Notes under the pieces: model-generated
Told to the model about the DNA's origin: nothing
Databases searched by the model: none
The model's input: only the letters and a program-made list of their open reading frames with translations
Position numbers and translations under genes: made by a program
Assembly: GCA_017936785.1 (NCBI GenBank)
Contig: JAGBEV010000015.1
Location: 1-64,000 of the forward strand
DNA length: 64,000 nt
Direction: 5' to 3'
From: Lachnospiraceae bacterium
GTDB taxonomy: Bacteria; Bacillota; Clostridia; Lachnospirales; Lachnospiraceae
Part shown: positions 7,019 to 18,500 of the stretch, in pieces
Numbering within the stretch: position 1 is the first letter of the stretch
How the letters are laid out: the number at the start of each line of letters is the position of its first letter

Positions 7019-8119
7019 ATGGAATTAAATATTGTATGTATTCCGGGAGACGGAATCGGTCCGGAAATTGTGGCAGAAGCTAAAAAGGTGCTGGATGCAG
7101 TAGGAAGCAAGTTCGGACATACTATGAAATATACGGATATCTTAATGGGAGGAGCATCTATTGATGTGCATGGCGTTCCCCTTACAGATGAAGCTATAGA
7201 GACTGCAAAGTCTGCAGATGCGGTTTTAATGGGTTCTATCGGCGGTAATACGACTACCAGTCCATGGTATCAGCTTCCGCCTGACAGGAGACCGGAAGCC
7301 GGATTGCTGAAATTAAGAAAGGCATTAAACCTATTTGCTAACTTAAGACCGGCAGTCTTATATGATGAATTAGCAGGTGCATGTCCATTAAAGGAAGAAA
7401 TCTCCAAAGCAGGTTTTGACATGATGATCATGAGGGAACTGACGGGTGGTCTATATTTCGGAGAGCGGAAAACCGAAGAAGTGGACGGCAAGCTGGTGGC
7501 AGTGGATACGCTGACTTATTCTGAGGATGAGATCAGAAGAATTGCGGTCAAAGGCTTTGATATTGCCATGAAAAGAAATAAAAAAGTAACCAGCGTTGAT
7601 AAAGCCAATGTATTGGATTCCTCCAGACTTTGGAGAAAAATCGTGGAAGAGGTAGCAAAGGCTTATCCGGAAGTGACCTTAGAGCATATGCTGGTTGATA
7701 ACTGCGCCATGCAGCTTGTAAAGGACCCGGCACAGTTTGATGTGATCTTAACAGAGAATATGTTTGGAGATATTTTATCCGACGAAGCAAGCATGGTAAC
7801 CGGTTCTATCGGTATGCTTGCATCCGCTTCCCTGAATGATACCAGGTTCGGTCTTTATGAGCCCAGCCACGGAAGTGCACCGGATATTGCAGGATTAGAC
7901 ATTGCTAACCCTATTGCAACCATACTTTCCGCATCCATGATGCTGCGCTATTCCTTTGATCTGGACAAAGAGGCAGATGCCATTGATGCAGCGGTCAAGC
8001 AGGTGTTAAAGGATGGATACCGTACTGTGGATATCATGCCGCAGGAGGAAAGTGAAAAAGCGAGATTCTCCCAGGTGGGATGCAGCAAAATGGGTGACCT
8101 GCTGGCTGAGAGAATTTAA
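7019..8119 (+). CDS. leuB: 3-isopropylmalate dehydrogenase
   Basis: A 366-residue NAD-dependent dehydrogenase that oxidatively decarboxylates 3-isopropylmalate in leucine synthesis. Family signatures are GDGIGPEIV at the N-terminus, the [10 protein letters not shown] loop, [13 protein letters not shown] near residue 245, and [18 protein letters not shown] 7019 follows AGCGGAGGATGAAAA. It heads a run leuB-ilvD-ilvB on one strand with gaps of 48 and 80 bp. The other leucine genes leuCD are at 54-55.8 kb; leuA is not in the window. Confidence 0.97.
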   Translation: MELNIVCIPGDGIGPEIVAEAKKVLDAVGSKFGHTMKYTDILMGGASIDVHGVPLTDEAIETAKSADAVLMGSIGGNTTTSPWYQLPPDRRPEAGLLKLRKALNLFANLRPAVLYDELAGACPLKEEISKAGFDMMIMRELTGGLYFGERKTEEVDGKLVAVDTLTYSEDEIRRIAVKGFDIAMKRNKKVTSVDKANVLDSSRLWRKIVEEVAKAYPEVTLEHMLVDNCAMQLVKDPAQFDVILTENMFGDILSDEASMVTGSIGMLASASLNDTRFGLYEPSHGSAPDIAGLDIANPIATILSASMMLRYSFDLDKEADAIDAAVKQVLKDGYRTVDIMPQEESEKARFSQVGCSKMGDLLAERI

Positions 8120-8167
8120 TATACAAATGAGGGAATAGATTAAAAATATGAGAAAGGATGAAATGAA

Positions 8168-9832
8168 ATGAGAAGTGATAGTGTAAAAACAGGAGTGGCA
8201 CAGGCACCTCACAGAAGCTTATTTAATGCATTAGGCTATACGGAGGAGGAGAGACAGAGACCTCTGATCGGTATTGTGTGCTCATATAATGAAATTGTTC
8301 CCGGTCATATGAATCTGGATAAGATCTGTGACGCAGTTAAGATGGGAGTGGCAATGGCAGGCGGTACACCGGTCATGTTTCCGGCTATTGCTGTATGTGA
8401 CGGTATTGCCATGGGACATATCGGCATGAAGTATTCTCTGGTTACCAGAGATCTGATTGCGGACAGTACGGAATGTATGGCAATGGCTCACGGTTTTGAC
8501 GGGCTGGTAATGATTCCCAACTGTGATAAAAATGTTCCCGGTCTTTTAATGGCTGCGGCAAGAGTCAATATCCCTACGATCTTTGTTTCCGGCGGACCCA
8601 TGCTTGCCGGGCATGTAAAAGGAGAAAAGAGAAGTCTTTCCAGTATGTTTGAAGCTGTAGGAAGTGTTGCGGCAGGTACAATGACTATGGAAGATCTTTG
8701 TGAATTTGAGGAAAAGGTTTGTCCTACCTGTGGTTCCTGTTCCGGTATGTATACGGCGAACTCCATGAACTGTCTCACAGAAGCCCTTGGTATGGGATTA
8801 AAAGGAAATGGTACGATCCCTGCTGTTTACAGTGAAAGAATCCGTCTTGCAAAACATGCAGGCATGAAGATCATGGAACTGGTAGAAAAGAACATTAAGC
8901 CCAGAGATATCATGACAGAAAAGGCATTTATGAATGCCCTGACCGTTGATATGGCTTTGGGATGTTCCACAAACTCCATGCTGCATCTGCCGGCAATCGC
9001 CCATGAAGCAGGCGTAGAGCTGAATCTGGATATTGCCAATGAATTGTCTGCAAAGACCCCGAACCTTTGTCATCTGGCTCCTGCAGGTCCTACCTATATG
9101 GAAGATTTAAATGAAGCCGGCGGCGTTTATGCGGTCATGAATGAGTTAAATAAGAAGAACCTGTTATATACGGATTTACTTACCGTAACAGGCAAGACCA
9201 TAGCAGAAAATATTGAGGGATGTGTCAACAAAGATCCTCAGGTTATCCGTCCTATTGATAATCCCTATTCCGAAACAGGCGGCATTGCTGTTTTAAAGGG
9301 TAATCTGGCTCCTGACAGCGGCGTTGTAAAACGTTCCGCAGTAGTGCCTGAAATGATGGTCCATGAAGGACCTGCAAGGGTATTTGACTGTGAAGAAGAT
9401 GCCATTGATGCTATTAAAGGCGGTAAGATCGTGGCAGGTGATGTGGTTGTTATCCGTTATGAAGGACCAAAGGGCGGTCCGGGTATGAGAGAAATGCTGA
9501 ATCCGACTTCGGCAATTGCCGGAATGGGCTTGGGTTCCAGTGTTGCTTTGATCACGGACGGACGTTTCTCGGGAGCTTCCAGAGGCGCCTCTATCGGACA
9601 TGTTTCTCCTGAAGCGGCAGTGGGCGGGCCTATTGCTCTTGTGGAAGAAGGCGACATCATCAGTATCAATATTCCGGAAAATAAACTGGAAGTTAAGATT
9701 TCCGATGAAGAAATGGCAGCAAGAAAAGCAAAATGGCAGCCCCGTGAACCTAAGGTAACTACCGGTTATCTGGCACGTTACAGGGAACTTGTTACAAGCG
9801 GCAACAGAGGCGCTATTCTTGAGATCAAATAA
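8168..9832 (+). CDS. ilvD: Dihydroxy-acid dehydratase
   Basis: A 554-residue Fe-S dehydratase for valine and isoleucine synthesis, converting 2,3-dihydroxy acids to 2-keto acids. The cluster-binding cysteines are visible in NCDKNVPG (after MIPN) and [16 protein letters not shown], and the C-terminal [11 protein letters not shown] motif is intact. ATG 8168 has an AAAGGATG ribosome binding site. It follows leuB by 48 bp and precedes ilvB by 80 bp, so the three probably form one operon. Confidence 0.97.
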   Translation: MRSDSVKTGVAQAPHRSLFNALGYTEEERQRPLIGIVCSYNEIVPGHMNLDKICDAVKMGVAMAGGTPVMFPAIAVCDGIAMGHIGMKYSLVTRDLIADSTECMAMAHGFDGLVMIPNCDKNVPGLLMAAARVNIPTIFVSGGPMLAGHVKGEKRSLSSMFEAVGSVAAGTMTMEDLCEFEEKVCPTCGSCSGMYTANSMNCLTEALGMGLKGNGTIPAVYSERIRLAKHAGMKIMELVEKNIKPRDIMTEKAFMNALTVDMALGCSTNSMLHLPAIAHEAGVELNLDIANELSAKTPNLCHLAPAGPTYMEDLNEAGGVYAVMNELNKKNLLYTDLLTVTGKTIAENIEGCVNKDPQVIRPIDNPYSETGGIAVLKGNLAPDSGVVKRSAVVPEMMVHEGPARVFDCEEDAIDAIKGGKIVAGDVVVIRYEGPKGGPGMREMLNPTSAIAGMGLGSSVALITDGRFSGASRGASIGHVSPEAAVGGPIALVEEGDIISINIPENKLEVKISDEEMAARKAKWQPREPKVTTGYLARYRELVTSGNRGAILEIK

Positions 9833-9912
9833 CTGAAACAATACATTACAATGCTTGGACATGAGGATATAATGGACAAGATATAAAAGTCTATAAGGGA
9901 GAGGATTGAACT

Positions 9913-11583
9913 ATGCAGTTAACAGGTGCGGAAATTGTAATAGAATGTTTAAAGGAGCAGGGAGTTGATACCGTATTCGGTTATCCCGGCGGAACCATTT
10001 TAAATGTATATGACGCATTGTATAAACACAGCGATGAGATCAGACATGTGCTCACATCCCACGAACAGGGCGCAGCACATGCGGCAGACGGTTATGCAAG
10101 AGCAACGGGCAGGGTTGGCGTATGTATGGCTACAAGCGGTCCCGGCGCCACTAACCTGGTTACAGGTATTGCAACAGCCTATATGGATTCCATTCCGGTA
10201 GTTGCAATTACAGCAAACGTAAATCTGCCGGCTTTGGGCAAGGATTCTTTTCAGGAAGTGGATATTGCAGGTGTTACAATGCCTATTACCAAGCACGGTT
10301 ACATTGTAAAGGATGTAAACCAGCTTGCAGACACATTGAGGAAGGCGTTTTATATTGCCAAAAGCGGAAGACCCGGCCCGGTTCTTGTGGACATTACCAA
10401 AGATGTAACAGCCAATAAGGCTGAGTTTACACCTATGACACCGGAACCTGTAGAAAGAAAATCCGCTTATACCGATGCAGACATTGATAAAGCCCTGGAA
10501 TTGATTGAAAAGGCAGAAAAACCTTTTATCTTTGTGGGCGGCGGTGCAATCTTATCCGGTGCTGCAGAAGAAGTACGAAAGCTGGCAAAGAAAATTGATG
10601 CACCTGTCTGTGATTCCCTGCTTGGCAAGGGCGCTTTTGACGGTCATGATCCTTTATATACAGGAATGCTTGGCATGCACGGAACAAAGGCATCCAATCT
10701 GGGCGTATCTGAATGTGACCTGCTCATTGCCCTGGGTGTCAGATTTTCAGACCGTGTTATCGGCAATCCTAAGAAATTTGCAGAAAACGCCAGAATCATA
10801 CATATCGATATAGATGCTGCGGAAATCAATAAAAACATTAAGACAGATGCAGCAATTGTGGGTGATCTGAAAGAGGTTTTGACAAAATTAAATGAGAAGG
10901 CTGCTTCCAAGGAGCACAAGGAATGGACGGCTCATGTGGAAGCTTATAAAGAAAAGTATCCTTTAAAATATGATGAAACTACATTAAGCTGTCCATACTT
11001 TATCGAGCAGCTGGATAAGGCTACAGAGGGAAAAGCGATCATTACGACTGACGTAGGACAGCATCAGATGTGGGCAGCCCAGTTTTATCAGTATTCAGAG
11101 CCAAGGACCTTCCTGTCATCCGGCGGTCTTGGCACCATGGGATACGGATTGGGCGCATGTATCGGGGCAAAACTGGGCAGACCGGATAAGACTGTTATCA
11201 ATGTGGCAGGAGACGGCTGTTTCCGTATGAACATGCAGGAACTTGCAACAGCAAGCCGCTATCAGATTCCCATTATCGAGGTTGTGATCAATAATCAGGT
11301 ATTGGGCATGGTAAGGCAATGGCAGACTCTGTTTTATGGACATCGCTATTCACAGACCATCCTCAATGATGAGGTAGACTACTGCAAAGTAGCAGAAGCT
11401 TTAGGATGCAAAGCGTATAAGGTAACTACAAAGGAAGAGGCGCTTCCTGCTATTCAGGATGCGATTGCCTGCGGAAAGCCTGCATTGATCGAAGTAGTGA
11501 TCCATGAAGATGATAAGGTATTCCCTATGGTTTCACCGGGAGCGCCCATCAGTGAAGTTTTTGATGCAGATGACATACAATAA
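9913..11583 (+). CDS. ilvB: Acetolactate synthase, large catalytic subunit (copy 1)
   Basis: A 556-residue thiamine-diphosphate enzyme that condenses pyruvate with pyruvate or 2-ketobutyrate. Visible are the catalytic Glu in SHEQGAAHAADGYARATG, CMATSGPGATNLVTGI, the ThDP/Mg motif VAGDGCFRMNMQE...NN, and VLGMVRQWQ with the Trp that in studied AHAS enzymes favours 2-ketobutyrate. No small regulatory subunit gene is next to it; both ilvN-like genes are at 47.7-48.9 kb beside a second large subunit. RBS GGGAGAGG, ATG 9913. Confidence 0.95.
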   Translation: MQLTGAEIVIECLKEQGVDTVFGYPGGTILNVYDALYKHSDEIRHVLTSHEQGAAHAADGYARATGRVGVCMATSGPGATNLVTGIATAYMDSIPVVAITANVNLPALGKDSFQEVDIAGVTMPITKHGYIVKDVNQLADTLRKAFYIAKSGRPGPVLVDITKDVTANKAEFTPMTPEPVERKSAYTDADIDKALELIEKAEKPFIFVGGGAILSGAAEEVRKLAKKIDAPVCDSLLGKGAFDGHDPLYTGMLGMHGTKASNLGVSECDLLIALGVRFSDRVIGNPKKFAENARIIHIDIDAAEINKNIKTDAAIVGDLKEVLTKLNEKAASKEHKEWTAHVEAYKEKYPLKYDETTLSCPYFIEQLDKATEGKAIITTDVGQHQMWAAQFYQYSEPRTFLSSGGLGTMGYGLGACIGAKLGRPDKTVINVAGDGCFRMNMQELATASRYQIPIIEVVINNQVLGMVRQWQTLFYGHRYSQTILNDEVDYCKVAEALGCKAYKVTTKEEALPAIQDAIACGKPALIEVVIHEDDKVFPMVSPGAPISEVFDADDIQ

Positions 11584-11615
11584 AGTGATGAAGTGATTGA
11601 TTACAGGGGACACTT

Positions 11616-13022
11616 ATGAGGAAAAAGATTCTGACGGTTTTGGGAATTATCATCATGACACCTGTTTGTATGGTGTTGCTGATCTACCTGGGACTGGCAT
11701 GGTATTATTCCGATACTTTTATGAACGGCGTTATGATCAACGGTGTTTATGCGGCAGGAATGACGCCGGAGGAGTTGGACGTACTGTTGTTGCAAAGAAC
11801 CGAAGAGGCTTCCTTTACCGTTATGGATAAGTATGACAAGACCTATGAAATACCCATTGCGGACATGGATTTCGCCTATACTTATCTGGATGAATTGAAT
11901 CAGATCAAATCAGGACAAAATCCCTTCCACTGGGGGCTGGCATTGGTCAACGGCACAAGTGAGAATTATACTATTACACCGGAGGGGGTATGTGATACCC
12001 AAAAGCTTCATGATTATCTGATGTCCATGGAACTTATTAAAAATCAGGCAGATCCGGACAATATCAGGGTTGAGATCGTCAAGGAAAAAAACGGCTATGC
12101 CCTGATCGATGATACGGAAAATCTGTTAGATGTGGATGCTGCCGTGGAAACCATTGAACAGGCAGTACTTGACGGGGAAAGGCATTTGGATCTGGAGGAT
12201 GCCGGATGTTATGTGGAGATCGACTATACCAAAGATATGCTTGACACCCTTAACGTCTGGAAGAAAGTAAAAAAACTGCAGGATGTGGAAATCGTATGTC
12301 AGTTTTATGACAGCGACGAGACTGTGGATGGTTCAGTGATCTGTGACTGGATATCACTGGATGAAGATGGAAATTTCCAATTGGATGAAAACGGGGAGCT
12401 GACCCTGGATGAAGAAAGTGTAGCGGAATATGTGGAACAGCTTGCCGGAAAACATGACAGCGTAAACGGTCCATGGACCTTCAGCCCTACCCGGGGAGGA
12501 ACCGTTACCATTGAAAAGGGTACATATGGCTATAAACTGAACCAAAAGAAACAAAAAGAATATTTCATGGAACAGGTCTGTGCCCATGAAAGTGCAGTAA
12601 CAGAAGCGATTTACAGCCAGAGGGGCTGGGGTGATGCCTCAGGGGATATCGGTTCCACCTATATTGAAGTGGATATGTCCAATCAGATGATGTATTATTA
12701 TAAAGATGGTCAGATGCAGTTATCCACACCGGTAGTAACGGGAAATACATCCAGAGGCAACGGAACGCCCCAAAGGGTATGTTATATTTATTTTAAACAG
12801 CGAAACAGGACTCTGATCGGAGAGGATTATGAAACTCCTGTATCCTATTGGATGGCTGTTTACGGCAATATCGGTATTCATGATGCTACATGGAGGGGGA
12901 AATTCGGCGGAACCATTTACAAGACAAACGGTTCCCACGGCTGTATCAACACCCCCATGAAAGCAGTGAGCCAGCTATATGAAATGGCGGAAGAAGGAAC
13001 ACCGGTGATCATGTTTTATTAA
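11616..13022 (+). CDS. L,D-transpeptidase with N-terminal peptidoglycan-binding-like domain
   Basis: A 468-residue protein with an N-terminal membrane anchor (about residues 6-30), a middle region of the PG_binding_4/VanW-associated type (GVYAAGMTPEEL opens the first repeat-like unit), and a C-terminal YkuD domain. The catalytic signature SHGC is complete, with H441 and C443 (NGSHGCINTPM). YkuD enzymes make 3-3 cross-links or attach proteins in peptidoglycan outside the membrane. ATG 11616 lies 33 bp after ilvB, so it may share that transcript although its function is unrelated. Confidence 0.9.
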   Translation: MRKKILTVLGIIIMTPVCMVLLIYLGLAWYYSDTFMNGVMINGVYAAGMTPEELDVLLLQRTEEASFTVMDKYDKTYEIPIADMDFAYTYLDELNQIKSGQNPFHWGLALVNGTSENYTITPEGVCDTQKLHDYLMSMELIKNQADPDNIRVEIVKEKNGYALIDDTENLLDVDAAVETIEQAVLDGERHLDLEDAGCYVEIDYTKDMLDTLNVWKKVKKLQDVEIVCQFYDSDETVDGSVICDWISLDEDGNFQLDENGELTLDEESVAEYVEQLAGKHDSVNGPWTFSPTRGGTVTIEKGTYGYKLNQKKQKEYFMEQVCAHESAVTEAIYSQRGWGDASGDIGSTYIEVDMSNQMMYYYKDGQMQLSTPVVTGNTSRGNGTPQRVCYIYFKQRNRTLIGEDYETPVSYWMAVYGNIGIHDATWRGKFGGTIYKTNGSHGCINTPMKAVSQLYEMAEEGTPVIMFY

Positions 13023-13030
13023 ATTAACCA

Positions 13031-13059
13031 TTGACGAAAAAAATATAGAAATGTACAAT
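13031..13059 (+). promoter_or_regulatory. Promoter of serC-serA
   Basis: TTGACG, 17 bp, TACAAT, ending 33 bp before the GTG start of serC. Good match to the sigma-A consensus. Confidence 0.7.
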
Positions 13060-13092
13060 GGAACTTAGATTTTATAAGAGGAGGGACCAAAA

Positions 13093-14175
13093 GTGTCCAG
13101 AGTTTACAATTTTTCAGCAGGTCCGGCAGTTTTACCTGAAGAAGTATTAAAAGAAGCTGCAGATGAAATGTTAGATTACAAAGGAAGCGGAATGTCCGTT
13201 ATGGAAATGAGCCACCGCTCCAAGGTATATGATAACATTATCAAAGAAGCAGAAGCAGATTTAAGGGAATTAATGAATATTCCCGACAACTACAAAGTAC
13301 TGTTCTTACAGGGCGGAGCCAGCCAGCAGTTTGCCATGATCCCCATGAACCTGATGAAAAATAAAAAAGCAGGTTATATCGTAACAGGACAGTGGGCGAA
13401 GAAGGCATATCAGGAAGCTAAGATGTATGGTGAAGCAATTGAACTTGCTTCCAGCGCTGACAAGACATTTTCCTACATACCTGATTGCAGCGATCTGGAC
13501 ATTCCTGAGGATGTAGATTACGTTTATATTTGTGAAAACAATACGATCTATGGGACAAAGTATCATACATTGCCGAATACGAAGGGACATACACTTGTTG
13601 CGGATCTCTCATCCTGCTTTTTGTCAGAGCCTGTAGATGTATCCAAATACGGTATGATCTATGGTGGTGTTCAGAAGAATATCGGACCGGCAGGCGTTGT
13701 GATCTGTATTATCCGTGAAGATCTGATCACAGAAGATGTTTTACCGGGTACACCCACTATGCTGCGCTATAAGATTCATGCAGATGCAGAATCCTTATAT
13801 AACACACCGCCATGTTATGGTATCTATATCTGTGGCAAGGTATTCAAATGGTTAAAGAAAATGGGCGGTCTTTCCGTTATGAAAGAAAGAAACGAAGAGA
13901 AAGCTAAGATTTTATACGATTTCTTAGATGAGAGCAAGATGTTCAAAGGCACTGTTGTAAAAGAAGACCGTTCTCTTATGAATGTTCCTTTTGTAACAGG
14001 TGATGCTGATCTGGATGCAAAATTTGTAAAAGAAGCTACAGAAGCCGGATTTGTGAACCTGAAAGGACACAGAACCGTAGGCGGTATGAGAGCTTCCATC
14101 TATAATGCCATGCCAAGGGAAGGCGTTGAAAAGTTAGTTGCTTTCATGAAAGAGTTTGAAGCAAAAAATTCATAA
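13093..14175 (+). CDS. serC: Phosphoserine aminotransferase
   Basis: A 360-residue PLP enzyme converting 3-phosphohydroxypyruvate to phosphoserine. Recognisable text: YNFSAGPAVLPEEVL at the N-terminus, GGASQQFAMIPMNL, the PLP-lysine region YGGVQKNIGPAG, and GHRTVGGMRASIYNAMP near the end. The start is GTG 13093 behind GAGGAGGGACC. It is followed 44 bp later by serA, so the two make the serine pathway operon; serB is not in the window. Confidence 0.97.
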   Translation: MSRVYNFSAGPAVLPEEVLKEAADEMLDYKGSGMSVMEMSHRSKVYDNIIKEAEADLRELMNIPDNYKVLFLQGGASQQFAMIPMNLMKNKKAGYIVTGQWAKKAYQEAKMYGEAIELASSADKTFSYIPDCSDLDIPEDVDYVYICENNTIYGTKYHTLPNTKGHTLVADLSSCFLSEPVDVSKYGMIYGGVQKNIGPAGVVICIIREDLITEDVLPGTPTMLRYKIHADAESLYNTPPCYGIYICGKVFKWLKKMGGLSVMKERNEEKAKILYDFLDESKMFKGTVVKEDRSLMNVPFVTGDADLDAKFVKEATEAGFVNLKGHRTVGGMRASIYNAMPREGVEKLVAFMKEFEAKNS

Positions 14176-14219
14176 GCATACAGAAAACAGAATTTCATTT
14201 TAGAAAGAAGGATAAAAAC

Positions 14220-15383
14220 GTGTTTCAGTATTATTGTCTTAACCCCATCGCACAGGTTGGTCTTGACAACTTCGGCGAAGGATATGTAAAAACAGATGAT
14301 GTAAATGCAGCAGACGGCATTCTGGTAAGAAGTGCTGATATGCATTCCATGGAATTTTCTGACAATCTTTTAGCTGTTGTAAGAGCAGGAGCAGGTGTCA
14401 ACAACATTCCTTTAGAGGATTGTGCAAAAAAAGGTATTGTTGTATTTAATACGCCGGGAGCAAATGCCAATGCAGTAAAGGAACTGGTTCTTTGCGGAAT
14501 GCTTCTTGCATGCCGTGATATTACAGGCGGTATCGACTGGGTGAAATCCCAGGCAGAAAATGCAGATGTGGCAAAAGCTGCGGAAAAAGAAAAGAAAAAA
14601 TTTGCCGGAACTGAGATCCAGGGAAAGAAACTGGGTATCATCGGTCTGGGTGCCATTGGTGTAAAAGTGGCAAATGCAGCAAAACATCTGGGAATGGAAG
14701 TATATGGTTATGATCCTTATCTTTCTGTAGATGCTGCATGGAATTTAAGCCGTGATGTAAAGCATGTTTTGAATGTGGAAGATATTTATAAAGAATGTGA
14801 TTTTATTACCGTTCATGTACCGGCGCTGGATTCTACCAAAGGTATGATCAATAAAGATGCCATAGACATGATGAAAGAGGGCGTTGTGATCTTAAACTTT
14901 GCAAGAGACGTACTTTGCAATGAAGAAGATGTTCTTGCAGGGATTGCCTCCGGTAAGGTACGCAAATATGTAACAGATTTCCCGAATACCATTACAACAG
15001 GAAAAGACGGCTGTATCGTAACACCTCATATCGGTGCTTCCACAGAGGAGTCTGAAGATAACTGCGCAGTTATGGGTGTTAAGGAAATGGTAGACTATCT
15101 GGAAAACGGCAATATCAAGAACAGTGTCAACTATCCTGCACTGGATATGGGTGTCTGCACAAAGGCAGGCCGTGTTGCAGTGTTCCACAAAAATATTGCA
15201 AATATGATCACCAAACTGGCAGGATGCTTTGGGGATGTAAATATCAATATTTCCGATATGAGCAATAAATCCAGAGGTGATTATGCCATTTCCATGTTCG
15301 ATATTGAAGCACCTGCAACGGAAGATGTGATCAATAAACTTTCTGCTATTGACGGAGTATTCCGTGTACGCGTTGTAAAATAA
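14220..15383 (+). CDS. serA: D-3-phosphoglycerate dehydrogenase
   Basis: A 387-residue NAD-dependent dehydrogenase for the first step of serine synthesis. It has RAGAGVNNIP, the Rossmann motif LGIIGLGAIGVKVAN near residue 140, an IVTPHIGASTEESEDN motif with the catalytic His, and a C-terminal ACT domain (FGDVNINISDMSNKSRGDYA) that in related enzymes mediates serine feedback. The start is GTG 14220 behind AAGAAGG. The transcript is ended by a strong terminator at 15431-15515. Confidence 0.97.
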   Translation: MFQYYCLNPIAQVGLDNFGEGYVKTDDVNAADGILVRSADMHSMEFSDNLLAVVRAGAGVNNIPLEDCAKKGIVVFNTPGANANAVKELVLCGMLLACRDITGGIDWVKSQAENADVAKAAEKEKKKFAGTEIQGKKLGIIGLGAIGVKVANAAKHLGMEVYGYDPYLSVDAAWNLSRDVKHVLNVEDIYKECDFITVHVPALDSTKGMINKDAIDMMKEGVVILNFARDVLCNEEDVLAGIASGKVRKYVTDFPNTITTGKDGCIVTPHIGASTEESEDNCAVMGVKEMVDYLENGNIKNSVNYPALDMGVCTKAGRVAVFHKNIANMITKLAGCFGDVNINISDMSNKSRGDYAISMFDIEAPATEDVINKLSAIDGVFRVRVVK

Positions 15384-15430
15384 GTGAATTTTATTTCATT
15401 GGGAATAGAATTTATTTTAAAAGAAAATTG

Positions 15431-15515
15431 AGAGACTGTTATTTGAACTGCTCTGAAAAGTCAGACATATTTAGTCTGACTTTGGGCAGTTCGCTGTAGC
15501 AGGCTCTTTTTATTT
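15431..15515 (+). terminator. Strong terminator of serC-serA
   Basis: A long interrupted stem with three paired segments: AGAGaCTGtT with AGCAGGCTCT at the base, AACTGC with GCAGTT, and AAAGTCAGAC (15457-15466) with GTCTGACTTT (15474-15483) at the tip. It is followed by TTTTTATTTT. Confidence 0.85.
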
Positions 15516-15520
15516 TATGG

Positions 15521-15549
15521 TTGAATGAAATCTGCACTTTGTTTATAAT
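15521..15549 (+). promoter_or_regulatory. Promoter of the TPR/hscC pair
   Basis: TTGAAT, 17 bp, TATAAT (consensus -10), starting just after the serA terminator and 41 bp before ATG 15590. No HrcA CIRCE element is seen. Confidence 0.7.
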
Positions 15550-15589
15550 AAATTAGGTAATTGTAAATTATAGTCATTGGGGGAATATT

Positions 15590-18500
15590 ATGGAACAATA
15601 TTTGATCTGGAAAGTTTTGGGAATAGATGAAACTAAGGACGAAAATGTGATCAGGCAGGCATACCGCCAAAAGTTATCAGGGGTTAATCCGGAAGAAGAC
15701 CAGGCAGGCTTTATGCGGCTGAGGGAGGCATATGAGCAGGCTCTTGCATATGCCAATGTAACAGCGGAAAAAAGTGATGACATAGAAGAACTGAAAAACG
15801 GAGATGAGGTGGATCAGTGGATTTACCGCATCAGCCGGATCTATGAAGATGTGGATAAGAGACAGAATCCGGCAAAATGGCAGGAAGCGTTTGAAGATGA
15901 TGTATGCAGGGAACTGGATCTGGATGCGGAGATCGCAGAGCGGCTTCTGGTGTTTATTATGAGCCATCATTATATGCCCATGGAAGTGTGGCAGACCATT
16001 GATGCAAAGTTTCATTATGTGGATGATCTGGAGCTTTTAAAAGAAAAATTCCCGGAAGATTTTCTGAATTATGTACAATATAAAGTTTCTCATGAGGAAT
16101 TTATTGATTTCACCATATTCGGCGGAGATACCACGGAGCATGTGGATGATTATCTGTATAAATATTTTGATCTGAAAAATCTTGTGGACAGATCAGATGG
16201 CAGCAATCTTGAGGAAATCAAAACAGCCATAAAGGCTTTGGATGATTATGATACCTATTATCCATATGCAGATGCGGAAATCATCAGATACTATCTGTTG
16301 GCAGGAGATGAAGAAATGCTGCAGAAAGCAGTGGAACTTGCCGATGACTTATACAGCCGGTACCCGGATAATTCTTATATTGCATATTATTGCGGCGAAG
16401 CCATGGAAAAAAGCAGCCGCCTGCAGGAAGCGGAGGATATCTGGCAGAAACTGTTGGAAGAAGATCCTGACCATTATATGGCAAAATATGGTGTAGCAAA
16501 GATCATGGCTGACAGAGGTGAACTGGCAGAAGCAAAGGAATTTTGTCTGGATTTATTGGATATAGATGACAGGAATCCTGATTTAAGGGAATTTTTGGAC
16601 AGCTTAAATGATAAGCTGGTGGAAATTTATAAAGAAAAACTGGCTGAGAATGCCGATGACTTTGAGACCGTCAATAAGCTGGCATGGTGTTACTTCCAGA
16701 TGCAGGACTTTAAAGCAGTGGAAAATCTCTTAAACCAGGTAGATGTAAAATATCATGAAGAATATGATTATATCAATCTGATCGGGCGGAATTATCTTGC
16801 CATGGATGAGTATGATAAGGCAATGGAGTATCTGCCCAAATGGAGGGATATCATAGACAATACCGTGGATGATGGTACAAAAGAGGCAAAAAAACGTCTG
16901 AACAGAAAAGGATTTGCTTATTTTGCCATTGGCTATTGCCAGTGGAATCAGAATCTGATCCCTGAAGCAACGGCAAATATGTATAAGAGCTTTGAACTGG
17001 AGGACAAATTGCTGACAAAGCTTTCTTATATGGATCAGATGGCATTGTTTTATCTGGATGCCAGCAGCTTTGACCAGGCAATCGGAATGTGCAATCAGAT
17101 CATAGAGCTGGACCGCAATTATTTCCCGGCATATGTGAAGAGACAGCAGGCATATTTTGAGCAAAAGAACGGACAGGGTATCATTGATGATTTCTATGAG
17201 TGCATCAGATTGTATCCGGGCTATGTAAAGCCCTATGTGCTGGCATATAAGACTTTTTATTTTTACAGACAATATGAGGATGCGGCAGGTATTTTGAAGA
17301 GAGCTGAAGAAGCGGGACTTCAAAGTGATGAAATGAAACTTTACCGTTTCAAGATACAGAGACTGACCCGGACCGGAAAAGAAAACTGGCAAAAGACTTT
17401 AGGTGAGGTTATCAAGTTTAAAGAACAGTATTTTGCCAAACAGAATGAAGAAAATCCGGAAGAAGAAAGTGATCTGGAAGAACCCGGGGAATTATATCTG
17501 GAAATCGGTCTGTTATATTGGAATCTGGATGATGTGGAATCCGCAATGAGATCAGTTGAGGAAGGACTTCACAAATATGGAGAGCATACGAATCTTTTGT
17601 GGTTAAAGGCTGATCTTTTAATGGATATGGAGAAATATAATGAAGCATTGGGCTACTATGGCAAAATTGAAGCTACAGATACCCAAAATGCCAATATCCA
17701 TATAAATATCGGCAAATGCTGGGATAAAATGGGTCAGGGTAAAATGAATGACAGAGCTGAAAAGGCTTTGGCAGAATATGAAAAGGCTTATGAGTTAAAT
17801 CCCCATCACTCAGAGATCAATTTCCTGTTGATGCGGTTGTATAAGCGCAAATATGTACATAACTGGTCAAAGAAGGATTCCTTTGAAAAGGCGCTGTTTC
17901 ATGCCAATGCCCAGTTGGAAATTTCCGAAGAGGCTTATTATTATATTGAAAGAGGATTGTTGTATGAAGAGGCACATGAGCTGAACAAAGCTTTGGAGGA
18001 CTTTTTACAGGCGGCAAAGCTGGAACCGGACAATATTTATGCCCATAACAATGCGGGAAATGTATGCCGTAAGATGAGAAAGTTTGAACTGGGGCTTCAG
18101 GAATTTGAGAAAGCCCTGGGACTCCTTGGCAATAATCAGAACGTATGGGTTTATTCCAATATGGCGGATCTATATGAAGCTATGGGCGATAATAAGAAAG
18201 CATTGGAATATACACAAAAGCAGCTGGAGGAATATCCTCACAGCCGTGTACTGCTGGAAGATCTGGCACGTCAGTATGAAAAGACCGGTATTTATACCAA
18301 GGCGATCCAGACTTATGAAAAATTAAGATCCCTTGGTTATATAACGGATTATGAAACTGCATATGATATTGCACACTGCCACTACCTTGCAGGGTCCAAT
18401 CATGCCGCAAAGAAGCAATATTTAAAGGCGATCAGCCTTGCGGAAAAAAGCGCAGACGGTCTTTTGGAATGCTATGATGAGTATGGCGATTTCTGCAGGG